From Actinacidiphila bryophytorum (lineage in GTDB: Bacteria > Actinomycetota > Actinomycetes > Streptomycetales > Streptomycetaceae): a stretch of DNA of 64,000 nucleotides. The stretch lies in NCBI RefSeq assembly GCF_016916835.1, contig NZ_JAFFIX010000022.1, positions 1 to 64,000 of the forward strand, written 5' to 3'. Each line of letters starts with the position of its first letter. Position 1 is the first letter of the stretch. A program made the position numbers and the translations under genes. Shown here in pieces: positions 18,503 through 26,410 of the stretch. The notes below the pieces were generated by a model. That model was given only the letters and a program-made list of their open reading frames with translations, did no database searches and had not been told where the DNA came from.

Positions 18503-19569
18503 GACGCACCAGACGTCGGTTCCGCACCGTCACGGGTGAAGAGCATGAACCAGTCGCCGACGCCGACCAGGTCGCGTACGTCCGGGTCGGCGACGGTCTG
18601 CTCGCGGGCGGCCAGGACGTAGCCATGCCGTTCGAGGACCGGCCCGAAGTCCAGCCGCAGGTAGTCGTTCTCCAGGCTCAGCAGCTTGTCGCCCTCGTTG
18701 GGCACGATCATCAGGGCGGGCACGTCGTTGCGCGCCAGCAGCCCGATCCACGCTTCGATCGCGGACAGCGGCATCTCGGAGAAGCTGTGGATGTTGACGG
18801 CCAGGTCGGGCCGCCCGGCGGCCAGGCCCGCCTCCATCTCGTCCAGCGGCAGGACGGTCGCCTTGTGGTCGGCCTTGCGGAAGCGAAGGTAGTGATCACT
18901 CAGAAACGTCGACTCCGGGATGGCGTCGACGCACAGGTAGCGCGACAGGCCCGGCACGCACTCCACCATGCGGTGGGCGAGGCGCCCGTATCCGGCGCCG
19001 ACGTCGACCACGGTGACGTCCGTCCTGGACAGCAGCCCCCAGTGCCGGTCGAGGAAGTAGATCTCGTTGACGGAGTCGAGCAGGTCCCTGCTCGCCGTCG
19101 GCATCTCCTGGAAGTCGAAGGTCCAGCAGCCGAATGCGCCGTCCTCGTGCGTCCGCTCCAGGAGCTTGTGGGTGTCCAGGGCGCTGATGTACTGGGCGAG
19201 GAGGAAGAACTTCAGCCGGGCGTTGTCGCCGAGCTGGCGCAGCTGCCAGACGTACGCGTTGTCGCCGCGGAAGTACTTGAGGTTCAGGTCGCGCAGGCGC
19301 CGGCTGCGGCGCCAGAAACTGCCTGGCTTGAAGGGTGAGTCCATGCCGCGGTACCTGGCGCGCAGCGCCTGGAGGTCGGGGTTGCGGTCGTCGAGGACGG
19401 CGGCCAGTTCCGCGGGGAGCGGCCTGGAGTCGTCGTGCCGCCCGTGGCCGGCGTGGATGCGGAAGCTGCTCAGCTCGGTGGAGGTCCGCGTCAGCGTCAG
19501 CCCGAAAAGGCCCACAAGGTAGCGGACGGTCAGGAAGATCCTGGACGTGTAGTGGTTCACTGCGCTCAC
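18499..19569 (-). CDS. putative sugar O-methyltransferase
   Basis: 356 residues. A class I SAM-dependent methyltransferase motif is visible at VTVVDVGAGYGRLAHRMVE, followed by YLCVDAIPESTFLSDHYLRF and an acidic VLPLDEMEAG. This combination is what I know from the bacterial 'putative sugar O-methyltransferase' family, in which a helical N-terminal domain of ~170 residues precedes the Rossmann core. The GTG start at 19569 overlaps the SIS stop (GTGA). Given the glycosyltransferase two genes on, methylation of a sugar hydroxyl is the likely job; methylation of the peptide cannot be excluded. No transmembrane segment is seen apart from a mildly hydrophobic stretch near residues 10–28. Confidence 0.75.
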   Translation of the reverse strand: MSAVNHYTSRIFLTVRYLVGLFGLTLTRTSTELSSFRIHAGHGRHDDSRPLPAELAAVLDDRNPDLQALRARYRGMDSPFKPGSFWRRSRRLRDLNLKYFRGDNAYVWQLRQLGDNARLKFFLLAQYISALDTHKLLERTHEDGAFGCWTFDFQEMPTASRDLLDSVNEIYFLDRHWGLLSRTDVTVVDVGAGYGRLAHRMVECVPGLSRYLCVDAIPESTFLSDHYLRFRKADHKATVLPLDEMEAGLAAGRPDLAVNIHSFSEMPLSAIEAWIGLLARNDVPALMIVPNEGDKLLSLENDYLRLDFGPVLERHGYVLAAREQTVADPDVRDLVGVGDWFMLFTRDGAEPTSGAS

Positions 19570-20282
19570 CCGTCGACAGCGGCTCGGTAGCGGCAGGCGT
19601 CGCCGCCGCCCAGGACACGGACGGCCATGTGGCCGAGCGCCACGTGCAGGTCCTCGGTCAGGCCGTAGTCCGCCTGCCCGAAGACGACGTGCCGGTGCGC
19701 CAGCGGCGCCAGTTCACCGGGGTTGCCGATCGCGGCCAGCACGGTCATGCCGAGGTCGCGGCCGACCTCGGCGGCGCGCACCAGGTTCGCCGAGCGGGCG
19801 CTGACGCTGAGCAGCAGCAGGACGTCGCCCGGCCTCGCCCAGCCCGGCAGCTGCCGCGAGAAGATCTCGTCGTAGGAGTAGTCGTTGGCTATCGCCGTGA
19901 CGCGGGCGATGTTCTCGGTCAGGGCCACGGCCTGCGGCGCGGTGTCGCGTGCGCCGCCGAGTGCCGCGGCGGCGGCCATGAGGTCGGCGGCGATGTGGAT
20001 GGCGGCGGTGCTGCTGCCGCCGTTGCCCGCCACCAGGACGCGGCGCCCCTCGCGTATCGCGACGACCAGCGTTTCCAGGACGGCGGCCGTCGAGCCGGCC
20101 TCCATCTGGGCGAGGGCCAGGGTCAGGTCGTCGACGTAGCTCTTGACGACGGCCGCGGCCTCAGCCGCCACCGCCCCGGACCCCGACCCGGCTCCGGACC
20201 CCGATCCGGATATCGGCTCCGCCCCACTTGTGGGAGCGCTCCCACTCAGCATCCGCATCCCCCATCGCAGATCCTCACTCAC
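19566..20282 (-). CDS. SIS-domain isomerase (GmhA/phosphoheptose isomerase-like)
   Basis: 238 residues, first gene of the operon. The SIS fold is shown by VLVAGNGGSSTAAIHIAADL, VALTENIARVTAIANDYSYD, RPGDVLLLLSVSARSANLVRA and DLGMTVLAAIGNPGE, the layout of sedoheptulose-7-phosphate isomerase (GmhA); a late GHMAVR matches the region of its catalytic His. The role would be ketose/aldose phosphate isomerisation to feed a sugar donor. The start is uncertain. GTG 20282 is the longest choice but lacks a clear ribosome site and adds a Ser/Gly-rich leader of ~35 residues. GTG at about 20165 (VAAEAAAVVKSY) starts right at the SIS fold and would place the CebR-like palindrome in the 5' leader instead of in the coding region. 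Confidence 0.82.
   Translation of the reverse strand: MSEDLRWGMRMLSGSAPTSGAEPISGSGSGAGSGSGAVAAEAAAVVKSYVDDLTLALAQMEAGSTAAVLETLVVAIREGRRVLVAGNGGSSTAAIHIAADLMAAAAALGGARDTAPQAVALTENIARVTAIANDYSYDEIFSRQLPGWARPGDVLLLLSVSARSANLVRAAEVGRDLGMTVLAAIGNPGELAPLAHRHVVFGQADYGLTEDLHVALGHMAVRVLGGGDACRYRAAVDG
20231..20244. promoter_or_regulatory. perfect CebR-type operator palindrome
   Basis: TGGGAGCGCTCCCA is a perfect 14-bp palindrome, extended to 16 bp by flanking G and C. It equals the operator known for CebR, the LacI-family cellobiose/cellotriose-responsive repressor of Streptomyces cellulose-utilisation genes and of thaxtomin synthesis. It lies 39 bp inside the longest reading of the first operon gene, or upstream of it if the shorter start is used. 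Other LacI-family proteins have related operators, so the exact regulator is inferred. Confidence 0.65.
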
Positions 20283-20566
20283 CGAAGAATCGGGATCCTG
20301 TCAGGGGATATGGCGCAACGTCAACCATCTTCAGGGGCAGGAGTTTCCGGCCCCCGGAGGCCATTTCACCCGCCCCGGACCCCGTCCCCGCAGGTCAGCC
20401 CGTACGGCCCGCGCGAGCACCGCGATCATCCCGGGCCGGGTGACACGAACCCGCGGGTTCGTATCCAGCCATCGCCTCCGCGACGCCCCGGCCCACCCGC
20501 GGACCACTCCCGCACGCCGGATCCGCTACCCTGTTCACCGTCGGGAGCCTGGCTCACCGCCCCCCG
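20283..20566. other. intergenic region between NRPS operon and tRNA-Arg
   Basis: 284 bp between the divergent operon start and the tRNA gene. It must hold the promoter for the operon (minus strand) and that of the tRNA (plus strand), but I see no convincing -35/-10 pair. Open frames here lack coding signal. Confidence 0.4.
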
Positions 20567-20639
20567 GCCCCAGTAGCTCAGGGGATAGAGCACGGCTCTC
20601 CTAAAGCCGGTGTCGCAGGTTCGAATCCTGCCTGGGGCA
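20567..20639 (+). tRNA. tRNA-Arg (anticodon CCU)
   Basis: A 73-nt cloverleaf: acceptor GCCCCAG pairs with CTGGGGC, D-arm AGCTC...GAGC, anticodon stem CGGCT/AGCCG enclosing CTCCTAA with anticodon CCT, and T-arm GCAGGTTCGAATCCTGC. The discriminator base is A and CCA is not encoded. It reads AGG arginine codons, which are rare in high-GC genomes. tRNA 3' ends of this kind are common integration sites. Confidence 0.97.
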
Positions 20640-20644
20640 CACCT

Positions 20645-20997
20645 GTCCGCAGCGCGGAGTTCGCCGGGACCCCCGCGGAGCGCTGAGTTTTCGCCGACTG
20701 CCGCCAGCAGCTGGAACTGCCATTCCGGGTCGGCCTGGCCGACGGTCAGACCGACCCATCGCCGCCCGTCAGGCAGCCGCCACATCTGCATGCCGGCGGC
20801 CACACGACGGCCTCGGTGCTCCGGTCCTCCCAGACGTCCTGGTTCTCACGGAGTACAGCCAGGTGGAAGCCGTGCCCGCTCCACCGGCTGCTCGCTCCGG
20901 GCCGGCCGTGCTCGTCGGGGAAGGGCCGGGCAATCCGGCCGTCGACGACCGCCAGCTGCTCGTCGCAGGTGCCTGGGGACTGGGGCTGGGGCGGCAT
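20645..20997 (-). pseudogene. frameshifted remnant of an unknown gene beside the tRNA
   Basis: On the minus strand one frame encodes a plausible protein segment (EQLAVVDGRIARPFPDEHG, then SGHGFHLAVLRENQDVWEDR, ending near VVWPP), and around position 20810 the coding signal jumps to another frame that continues MQMWRLPDGRRWVGLTVGQA then DPEWQFQLLAAVGENSALRG and runs into the tRNA 3' end. Both pieces have the high third-position G+C of real genes, while the continuations of each frame do not. I do not recognise the family. The simplest reading is a decayed gene with a frameshift whose 3' end was cut at the tRNA. An intact 83-residue frame (ATG 20997 to stop at 20746) also exists but has no ribosome site. 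Confidence 0.4.
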
Positions 20998-21074
20998 GGG
21001 CGAAGCCTGGCTCCGCGGCTCCGGCCTGGTGCCGTGATGGCGCCGAGGGTGGTGGGGGCCTGGGCATACGCTGA

Positions 21075-22082
21075 GTGAACAGGGCGGCGACCCGGTCGCG
21101 GGGCCGGGGGCGCGCGGGCAGGGAAGGGAGGCGGGGCGTGGGGCGGAGGCGGCGGGCTCCCGTTTCGCCGTTGGCGCAGGTGGGCGGGGTGGATGCGGTG
21201 CGGGTGCGCCTGCCCGGGGACGGGGGCGGGCGGTGGGGGACCGTGCGGGAGTTCCTGCTGGGGCGGTACGGGTCCGTGGTCGGCGGGGAGCGGGTGGAGG
21301 CGATGCTCGCCGAGGGGCGGTTCGTGACCCTGGACGGGCCGGTCGGGGCGGCGACACCGTACGAGCCGGGCGGGTGGGTGTGGTTCCACCGGGACCGCGC
21401 GCCCGAGGCGGAGGTGCCGTCCGAGGTCGGCGTCGTCCACCGCGACGAGCGGATCGTGGTCGCCGACAAGCCGCACTTCCTGGCGACGACCCCGCGCGGA
21501 CAGCACGTCGCGCAGACCGCGCTGAGCCGGCTGCGGCACGGCCTGGGCCTGCCGCTGCTGACCCCGGCCCACCGGCTGGACCGGCTGACGGCGGGACTGG
21601 TGCTCTTCGTCGTACGGCCCGAGGACCGCGGCGCCTACCAGACGCTCTTCCGGGACCGGAAGGTGCGCAAGGAGTACGAGGGCGTGGCCCGTCACGACCC
21701 GGCGGTGGCGCTGCCGCTGACCGTACGCAGCCGGATCGTCAAGGAGCGCGGGCGCATGGCGGCGGAGGAGCGGGCGGACGGGCCGCCGAACGCCGAGAGC
21801 CGCGTCGAACTGCTCGGCCGCCGCGACGGCCTCGGCCGCTACCTCCTGCTGCCCGCGACCGGCCGCACCCATCAGCTGCGGCTGCACATGAGCGGCCTGG
21901 GGCTGCCGCTGCTGCACGACCCGCTCTACCCGCGGCAGTTGCCGCAGGCCGACGCGGACGACTGGTCGCGGCCGCTGCAACTGCTGGCCAGGGCACTGGA
22001 GTTCACCGACCCGCTGACCGGGCGGGCGGTGCGCTTCGAGAGCCGGCTGCGACTGGCGGAGTGGCCGGACGAGCAGGGGTGA
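21075..22082 (+). CDS. RluA-family pseudouridine synthase
   Basis: 335 residues. It isomerises uridine to pseudouridine in RNA. The catalytic motif HRLDRLTAGLVLF (Asp near 168) is the RluA/RsuA-type HRLDxxTSG with Ala for Ser. ADKPHFLATTP, KEYEGVA and GRTHQLRLHMSGLGLPLLHD complete the family pattern. The N-terminal ~35 residues are Arg-rich and poorly conserved, so translation may begin at a later GTG. GTG 21075 is the longest sensible start. An S4-like stretch may be present around 55–90 (TVREFLLGRYGSVVGGERVE). The gene stands alone on the plus strand and faces the VOC gene convergently. The RNA target (23S, 16S or tRNA) cannot be read from sequence. Confidence 0.88.
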   Translation: MNRAATRSRGRGRAGREGRRGVGRRRRAPVSPLAQVGGVDAVRVRLPGDGGGRWGTVREFLLGRYGSVVGGERVEAMLAEGRFVTLDGPVGAATPYEPGGWVWFHRDRAPEAEVPSEVGVVHRDERIVVADKPHFLATTPRGQHVAQTALSRLRHGLGLPLLTPAHRLDRLTAGLVLFVVRPEDRGAYQTLFRDRKVRKEYEGVARHDPAVALPLTVRSRIVKERGRMAAEERADGPPNAESRVELLGRRDGLGRYLLLPATGRTHQLRLHMSGLGLPLLHDPLYPRQLPQADADDWSRPLQLLARALEFTDPLTGRAVRFESRLRLAEWPDEQG

Positions 22083-22124
22083 CCCGCCGTCAGGGCCGCG
22101 GCGGCACTGGGGCGGGCGCCGCCG

Positions 22125-22934
22125 TCAGGGGCGCGGCGACACCGGGTCCGCGGGGTCGGCCGCATGCAGCAGCGCGAAGAAGGCGCCCTCGGGGTCCCTG
22201 AGCAGTGCCAGCCGGCCCACGCCCGCCATGTCGGTGCCGGGCATGAGGACGGCGCCGCCGCGCCCGGCGGCCTTGGCGACCGTGCCGTCGACGTCCGCCA
22301 CCGAGAAGTACGGCTGCCAGTAGCTGGTGCCCTCGGGCAGCATGTCCGTGCCGAGTTGCATGATGCCTGCGTGCGAGCCCTGCTGGCCGCCGCCGGAGCG
22401 CGATGCGACGACGTAGGGGCCCGCGTCGCCGGGCAGCGGCATGTCCTCGAAGTCCCAGTCGAAGACGGCGCCGTAGAACTGCTTGGCCTTGGCCGCGTCC
22501 GTCGTGTACAGCTCCGTCCAGCACAAGGCGCCGTCGCCGACCCGGTCGAGCCCCGGGTTCGTGCCCGGCTCCCAGACGGCGAACTCCGAGCCGCCCGGGT
22601 CCGTGTAGCCGGCCAGCCGGCCCTGGTCGGCGACAGCCATCGGCGGGAAGCGGACGCTGCCGCCGGCCTGCTCGACGGCCTTGGTCGTCGCGTCGGCGTC
22701 GGGCGTGTGGAAGTAGACGGTCCAGGCGGGCTGGGCGTGCGCGTCCTGGAGCGGGCCGAGCGCGGCGACGGTGTCGCCGTCGAGCTGGAACATCCCGTAG
22801 TCCCCCATCTCCGGCCCCGCCGAATGGAATTGCCAGCCGAACAGGTCGCCGTAGAAGGCGGCCGCCGCCGTGACGTCGCGGCTTCCCAGGTCCACCCAGT
22901 TGGGTGCGCCGGGCACGTAGTCATTGCTGAGCAT
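22125..22934 (-). CDS. two-domain VOC (glyoxalase/bleomycin-resistance fold) protein
   Basis: 269 residues with two vicinal-oxygen-chelate domains: PNWVDLGSRDVTAAAAFYGD to the middle, then GALCWTELYTTDAAKAKQFY. The pattern and length match the Cfp30B/27-kDa-antigen-like VOC proteins common in actinomycetes, usually annotated as glyoxalase-like with unknown substrate. ATG 22934 has a good GGAGGT ribosome site. Upstream extension to 23144 is not supported by coding signal. It ends 42 bp from the convergent pseudouridine synthase gene. A paralogue with the same two-domain layout lies at 58965–59759. Catalytic metal ligands are not obvious, so detoxification or binding roles remain open. Confidence 0.82.
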   Translation of the reverse strand: MLSNDYVPGAPNWVDLGSRDVTAAAAFYGDLFGWQFHSAGPEMGDYGMFQLDGDTVAALGPLQDAHAQPAWTVYFHTPDADATTKAVEQAGGSVRFPPMAVADQGRLAGYTDPGGSEFAVWEPGTNPGLDRVGDGALCWTELYTTDAAKAKQFYGAVFDWDFEDMPLPGDAGPYVVASRSGGGQQGSHAGIMQLGTDMLPEGTSYWQPYFSVADVDGTVAKAAGRGGAVLMPGTDMAGVGRLALLRDPEGAFFALLHAADPADPVSPRP

Positions 22935-23186
22935 GCTGGTGACCTCCGTGGGCCGAGTGATCGGTGAGGCGTTCGATCTGCCGGTTTTGGACGGTGTGTC
23001 CTCTCTCACACTCAGCATGGCACCAGCCGCTGACAACCGGGGTTCCCACGCTCGGCGGGAGCGCGTTGGGCTGGTCAGAGGGGGTGGCGGCCCGGCCGTG
23101 GCGGGCTGGCTGACCGTGGCGGGCCGGGTACGCGCGGTGGTCAATGGATTCGATGATTGTCAGTGGCCCCGTCTAGGGTGGTTCAC

Positions 23187-23396
23187 ATGTACGGGGGAAG
23201 TCTCGATCAGGCGAACGCCGCTCTGCGCGCATACGTGCAGGAGCACGGCGACCGGCCGTGGACGGCAGAAGAGCTGGCGGAGTTGGCGCGGTTGCGCGCC
23301 CGCTGGACCGCTGCCGCACGCGGCGCCGGTTCCGGTGTCGGCATACGCCAGGTCTCCGGGCCGGTCTCGGGCGCCGCGGTGGTGACGGCGGCGTAG
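23187..23396 (+). CDS. small conserved hypothetical protein (69 aa)
   Basis: 69 residues starting MYGGSLDQANAALRAYVQEH, with a helical charged core WTAEELAELARLRARWTAA and a low-complexity tail. Third-position G+C is high and an AGGGTGG stands ahead of the ATG; GTG 23178 (VVHMYGG) is an alternative start. The pattern of short WTAEELAELxRLRxRW proteins is familiar from Streptomyces genomes but I know no function. A perfect hairpin terminator begins in its stop codon, which supports it being a real transcription unit. Confidence 0.65.
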   Translation: MYGGSLDQANAALRAYVQEHGDRPWTAEELAELARLRARWTAAARGAGSGVGIRQVSGPVSGAAVVTAA

Positions 23397-23419
23397 GGCC
23401 TGGCGGCCAGGCCCTTTCT
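23396..23419 (+). terminator. intrinsic terminator after the 69-aa gene
   Basis: GGGCCTGG and CCAGGCCC form a perfect 8-bp stem with a 3-nt loop, followed by TTTCT. The first stem base is the last base of the TAG stop. It separates this gene from the convergent panD. Confidence 0.8.
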
Positions 23420-23477
23420 GAGGGTGCGTTCGATGTGACGGGACGTCACGTCACGTGTGCCGTTGTGGGGCGGGGGT

Positions 23478-23906
23478 TCAGGCGCCTGCGCGGACGGCCG
23501 CGTGCGGGGGGCGTACGGCGTCGGTGCCGGGGGCCGGTTCCGCGGTGTCGTCGCCCAGAGCGGTGATCCGGTTCGCCGCGTCGACATGGACGACCGCCGG
23601 GCGCAGGGCGCGGGCCTCGGCGTCGTCGACCTGGGCGTAACTGATGAGGATCACCAGGTCGCCCGGGTGCACGAGGTGGGCGGCGGCGCCGTTGATGCCG
23701 ATGACGCCGGAGCCGCGCTCGCCCTCGATGACGTACGTCTCCAGGCGGGCGCCGTTGGTGATGTCGACGATGTGGACCAGCTCGCCCGGCAGCAGGTCGG
23801 CGGCGTCCATCAGATCGGCGTCGATCGTCACGGACCCGACGTAGTGCAGATCAGCCTGGGTCACGGTGGCCCGGTGGATCTTGGACTTGAACATGGTGCG
23901 CAGCAC
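23478..23906 (-). CDS. panD: aspartate 1-decarboxylase
   Basis: 142-residue proenzyme that decarboxylates L-aspartate to β-alanine for pantothenate and CoA. The self-cleavage site is HYVGSVTID with Gly24–Ser25; Ser25 becomes the pyruvoyl group. LLPGELVHIVDITNGARLET, GVIGINGAAAHLVHPGD and VILISYAQ are typical. GTG 23906 with GGGAGG upstream gives VLRTMFKSKIHRATVTQADL, matching other actinomycete PanD N-termini. The C-terminal ~25 residues (DDTAEPAPGTDAVRPP onward) are an actinomycete-type tail. It is a monocistronic gene convergent with the small plus-strand gene. The operon at 1–20 kb depends on CoA-derived phosphopantetheine, but the distance and orientation suggest no special link. Confidence 0.95.
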   Translation of the reverse strand: MLRTMFKSKIHRATVTQADLHYVGSVTIDADLMDAADLLPGELVHIVDITNGARLETYVIEGERGSGVIGINGAAAHLVHPGDLVILISYAQVDDAEARALRPAVVHVDAANRITALGDDTAEPAPGTDAVRPPHAAVRAGA

Positions 23907-24039
23907 GGTGCCGCCTCCCGGTACCTGAACAGGTCGCGTCCCCGCACGGGGTACGCGCCGACCCGACCAGGGTAGAGCCCCCGCTCCCCCGTCCGCCGGG
24001 GGGTGGCTGGCGGAAGTGCCCAATCTCTCACCCGGGCGG

Positions 24040-26301
24040 TCAGCCCGCCGGGAGCTGACCGTAGAGGTCGGACAGGGCGGTGTTCAGGCGGTGCAGGTGC
24101 GCGGGGGACGCCGGGGCGGGCGGCCGGGGCGGCTCGGCATCCGGGCGGCGGCCCAGGCGGCGCCGCACCTGGCCGAGGTTGCGGGCCGCCAGCACCAGGT
24201 GCGGGCGGGCCGCGGCCAGGTCCCGCGGGGGTGTTGCGGCCAGCGCCCGCGCCTCCCCCACGCACACCGCCAGGGTGTCCACCCAGTCCGCGGCGTGCGG
24301 TGCGCCCCGCCCGAAGAGGGTGCGGTGCGCCCGCGCCGAGGCCGCCGCGTCGCCGAGGTCGCGCGAGGCGCGGTCCAGCGAACGGGCCAGCCTGCGCAGG
24401 GCGGCCGTTTCCGGGTGCGGCTCGCGCGCGGCCGTGAGCAGGTCCTGCAGGACCTGCAGGGCGCGGGCCGCCCTGCCCCGCATCACGGTCTCCGTACGCA
24501 GCGGCAGGACGAAGTACGCGGCCAGGATGCCGCACGCGGAGCCCGCGAGGATGCCCTCGGGGCGTTGCAGGAGCAGGGCGGCGGTGCCGTGCTCGCCGTT
24601 CAGCGAATAGAGCACTGCCAGCAGGCTCGTCACGCAGAAGGCCCACAGCGCGTAGCTCACGTCGCGCAGCCACAGCCCGAGGAAGAGGTAGCAGAAGATC
24701 ACGGCGACGGCGGCGGGCGCCGTGCCCGCCACCACGTGGGCGACCAGGGTGCCGGTCACCGCGCCGGTGAAGGCCCCGGCCACTCGCAGGCCGCTGCGGT
24801 GGACGACGTCGCCGCGGGCGCGGGCGGCGCTGCACACGACGAAGGCCGTGATCACGGTCCACGTCCAGCGGTGCGGGAAGAGCAGGTGGCCGACGGCGAA
24901 CGCCAGGGCCATGGCGGCGGTCAGCTGCGCGCTGAGGCGGGTGTGCGGCTGCACACCGCCCTTGCGGGCCGCGGCCCTCGGCGGCTCCGCTGCGGGCCGC
25001 GCCCGCGCCGGGATCCGCCGCACGACAGCCGCGGCGGCCTCGACCTCCCCCAGGGCGGGGCCGAGCGCATCCCCGCCCCCGCCCGCCGGCGCCCCGGCAA
25101 TTGGGCTCCCGGACGCGCCGCCGCCCGCATCCGCCGGAGCCTGCTCGACGGCCGTGGCGGCCGCGCCCCCGCCCGCGTGCGCCGCGGGCTGCTCGACTGC
25201 ACTCCCGGACGCGCCGCCGCCCGCGTCCGTACGTACCCGCGCCTTGACGGTGCCGGAGCCGCCGCCTTCCGCGGCCGAGGGCACCTGCCCGGCCGCCAGC
25301 CCAGGAGCCGCACTGCCCGGACCCGGACTCGGCGGGGCCTGCTCGGGCAGGTCCGGTGATGCCGACGCCAGAACCTCCGCACGGAGGACCGCCGCGGACA
25401 GGGCCGCGAGAGGGGCCGCCGGGGGAAGAAGAGCGGCATCCAGCCGGTCCTCGACGGTGAGCGCGGCCCGGTGAAGCGCACGCCGCGCCCCAGCCGTACC
25501 CGGGCGGAGGAGGGGCGCGGGGACGGCACCAGGCGCACCCGGGAGGCCGGCGTCAGGACCCCCCGCGGTACCCGGCGCGAAGTCCCCGCCACCACCAGAC
25601 GCACCCGGCAGAAGGCCGCCCCGCCCCCTGCGCGCCCCCGGGAGCAGTGCGAGCCCCCGCGTACCCGGGGGAAAAGCGATCCCCCGGCGGGAGCCGATGG
25701 GCTTGCCCGGAGGCGTGGTGCGGGCGTGGTGGGCCGCGCGGATCAGGTCGCGGGCTGCTGCGGCAGCCTCGCGCGTGGGGCGGGTGGGGAGGGCGGTCTG
25801 GGAGAGGAGGACGCAGCAGACGGCGACTGCCGCGGCCACGGCACCCCACACCGGCCCCGCGGCCTCGGCGGCGCTGGGCGGGATGGGGACGACCATGACG
25901 GCGATGAGGGGGGTCAGGGCGAGCCGGCCGAGGCGGCGGACGGTGCCGCCGAAGCGCAGCAGATAGCGTGAGGCGCCGACCGCGGCGACGTACATGGCCG
26001 CGCCCCACCAGGTGTGGTGGAGCATGAAGCGGCCCACGTACCCGGCGAGCAGGCCGATCGCGGGGACGTACAGCAGAGCGGAGAGCCGATGCGCGAGGCT
26101 GGTTTCGTGCAGAGTGCGGGACATCATGACGGCGACGACGGTCGCGATGACGACGATCCCGCCGGGCAGGTCCGCGGCCGAGCACAGTGCCGCGGTGGCG
26201 AGGAGGGCGGCGAGCGCCGCCAGGACCGTGCGCAGCGCGGTCCACAGCCGTACCCGCCCGGGGTCGAGCAGGCGCAGCCGGTCCAGTACGGGCTGTCCCA
26301 T
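24040..26301 (-). CDS. FUSC-family membrane protein with long low-complexity insert
   Basis: 753 residues. An N-terminal hydrophobic half (VLAALAALLATAALCSAA onward, ~6 segments to residue ~190) and a C-terminal half (LTAAMALAFAVGHLLFPHRW onward, ~6 segments) with the WTWTVITAFVV and GTLVAHVVAG features of the FUSC / aromatic-acid-exporter superfamily. A soluble helical tail follows (~620–753). Between the halves lies ~250 residues of Ala/Gly/Pro-rich sequence that includes four loose copies of an xAGGGAxGSxVEQxPA unit. ATG 26301 is chosen because it starts the membrane region; the ribosome site is weak. It is divergent from the MarR gene, a common arrangement for efflux under MarR control. 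The exported compound is unknown. Confidence 0.75.
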   Translation of the reverse strand: MGQPVLDRLRLLDPGRVRLWTALRTVLAALAALLATAALCSAADLPGGIVVIATVVAVMMSRTLHETSLAHRLSALLYVPAIGLLAGYVGRFMLHHTWWGAAMYVAAVGASRYLLRFGGTVRRLGRLALTPLIAVMVVPIPPSAAEAAGPVWGAVAAAVAVCCVLLSQTALPTRPTREAAAAARDLIRAAHHARTTPPGKPIGSRRGIAFPPGTRGLALLPGARRGRGGLLPGASGGGGDFAPGTAGGPDAGLPGAPGAVPAPLLRPGTAGARRALHRAALTVEDRLDAALLPPAAPLAALSAAVLRAEVLASASPDLPEQAPPSPGPGSAAPGLAAGQVPSAAEGGGSGTVKARVRTDAGGGASGSAVEQPAAHAGGGAAATAVEQAPADAGGGASGSPIAGAPAGGGGDALGPALGEVEAAAAVVRRIPARARPAAEPPRAAARKGGVQPHTRLSAQLTAAMALAFAVGHLLFPHRWTWTVITAFVVCSAARARGDVVHRSGLRVAGAFTGAVTGTLVAHVVAGTAPAAVAVIFCYLFLGLWLRDVSYALWAFCVTSLLAVLYSLNGEHGTAALLLQRPEGILAGSACGILAAYFVLPLRTETVMRGRAARALQVLQDLLTAAREPHPETAALRRLARSLDRASRDLGDAAASARAHRTLFGRGAPHAADWVDTLAVCVGEARALAATPPRDLAAARPHLVLAARNLGQVRRRLGRRPDAEPPRPPAPASPAHLHRLNTALSDLYGQLPAG

Positions 26302-26410
26302 CCCCTCACCATCCCCTACGCCTGGCGTACGACCACGCCGACCCGATTCGCCCGCACCTATCCGTAGAAGCATTCCCGTCCGCCGAAGATAGTACGCCGA
26401 GCTTACGAAA

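Noticed and set aside
14452..20282. Complete ADP-heptose pathway (GmhA-type isomerase plus phosphatase)
   Set aside because: The HAD protein is of subfamily IA, not the GmhB type, and no heptose kinase, nucleotidyltransferase or epimerase is present; only a general sugar-phosphate role is supported.
20426..20803. Minus-strand frame across the tRNA giving a C-x-P-G-R-I-R-T-C-D-type peptide
   Set aside because: This is the usual spurious translation of a tRNA antisense strand; only its upstream part is considered, as part of the frameshifted remnant.
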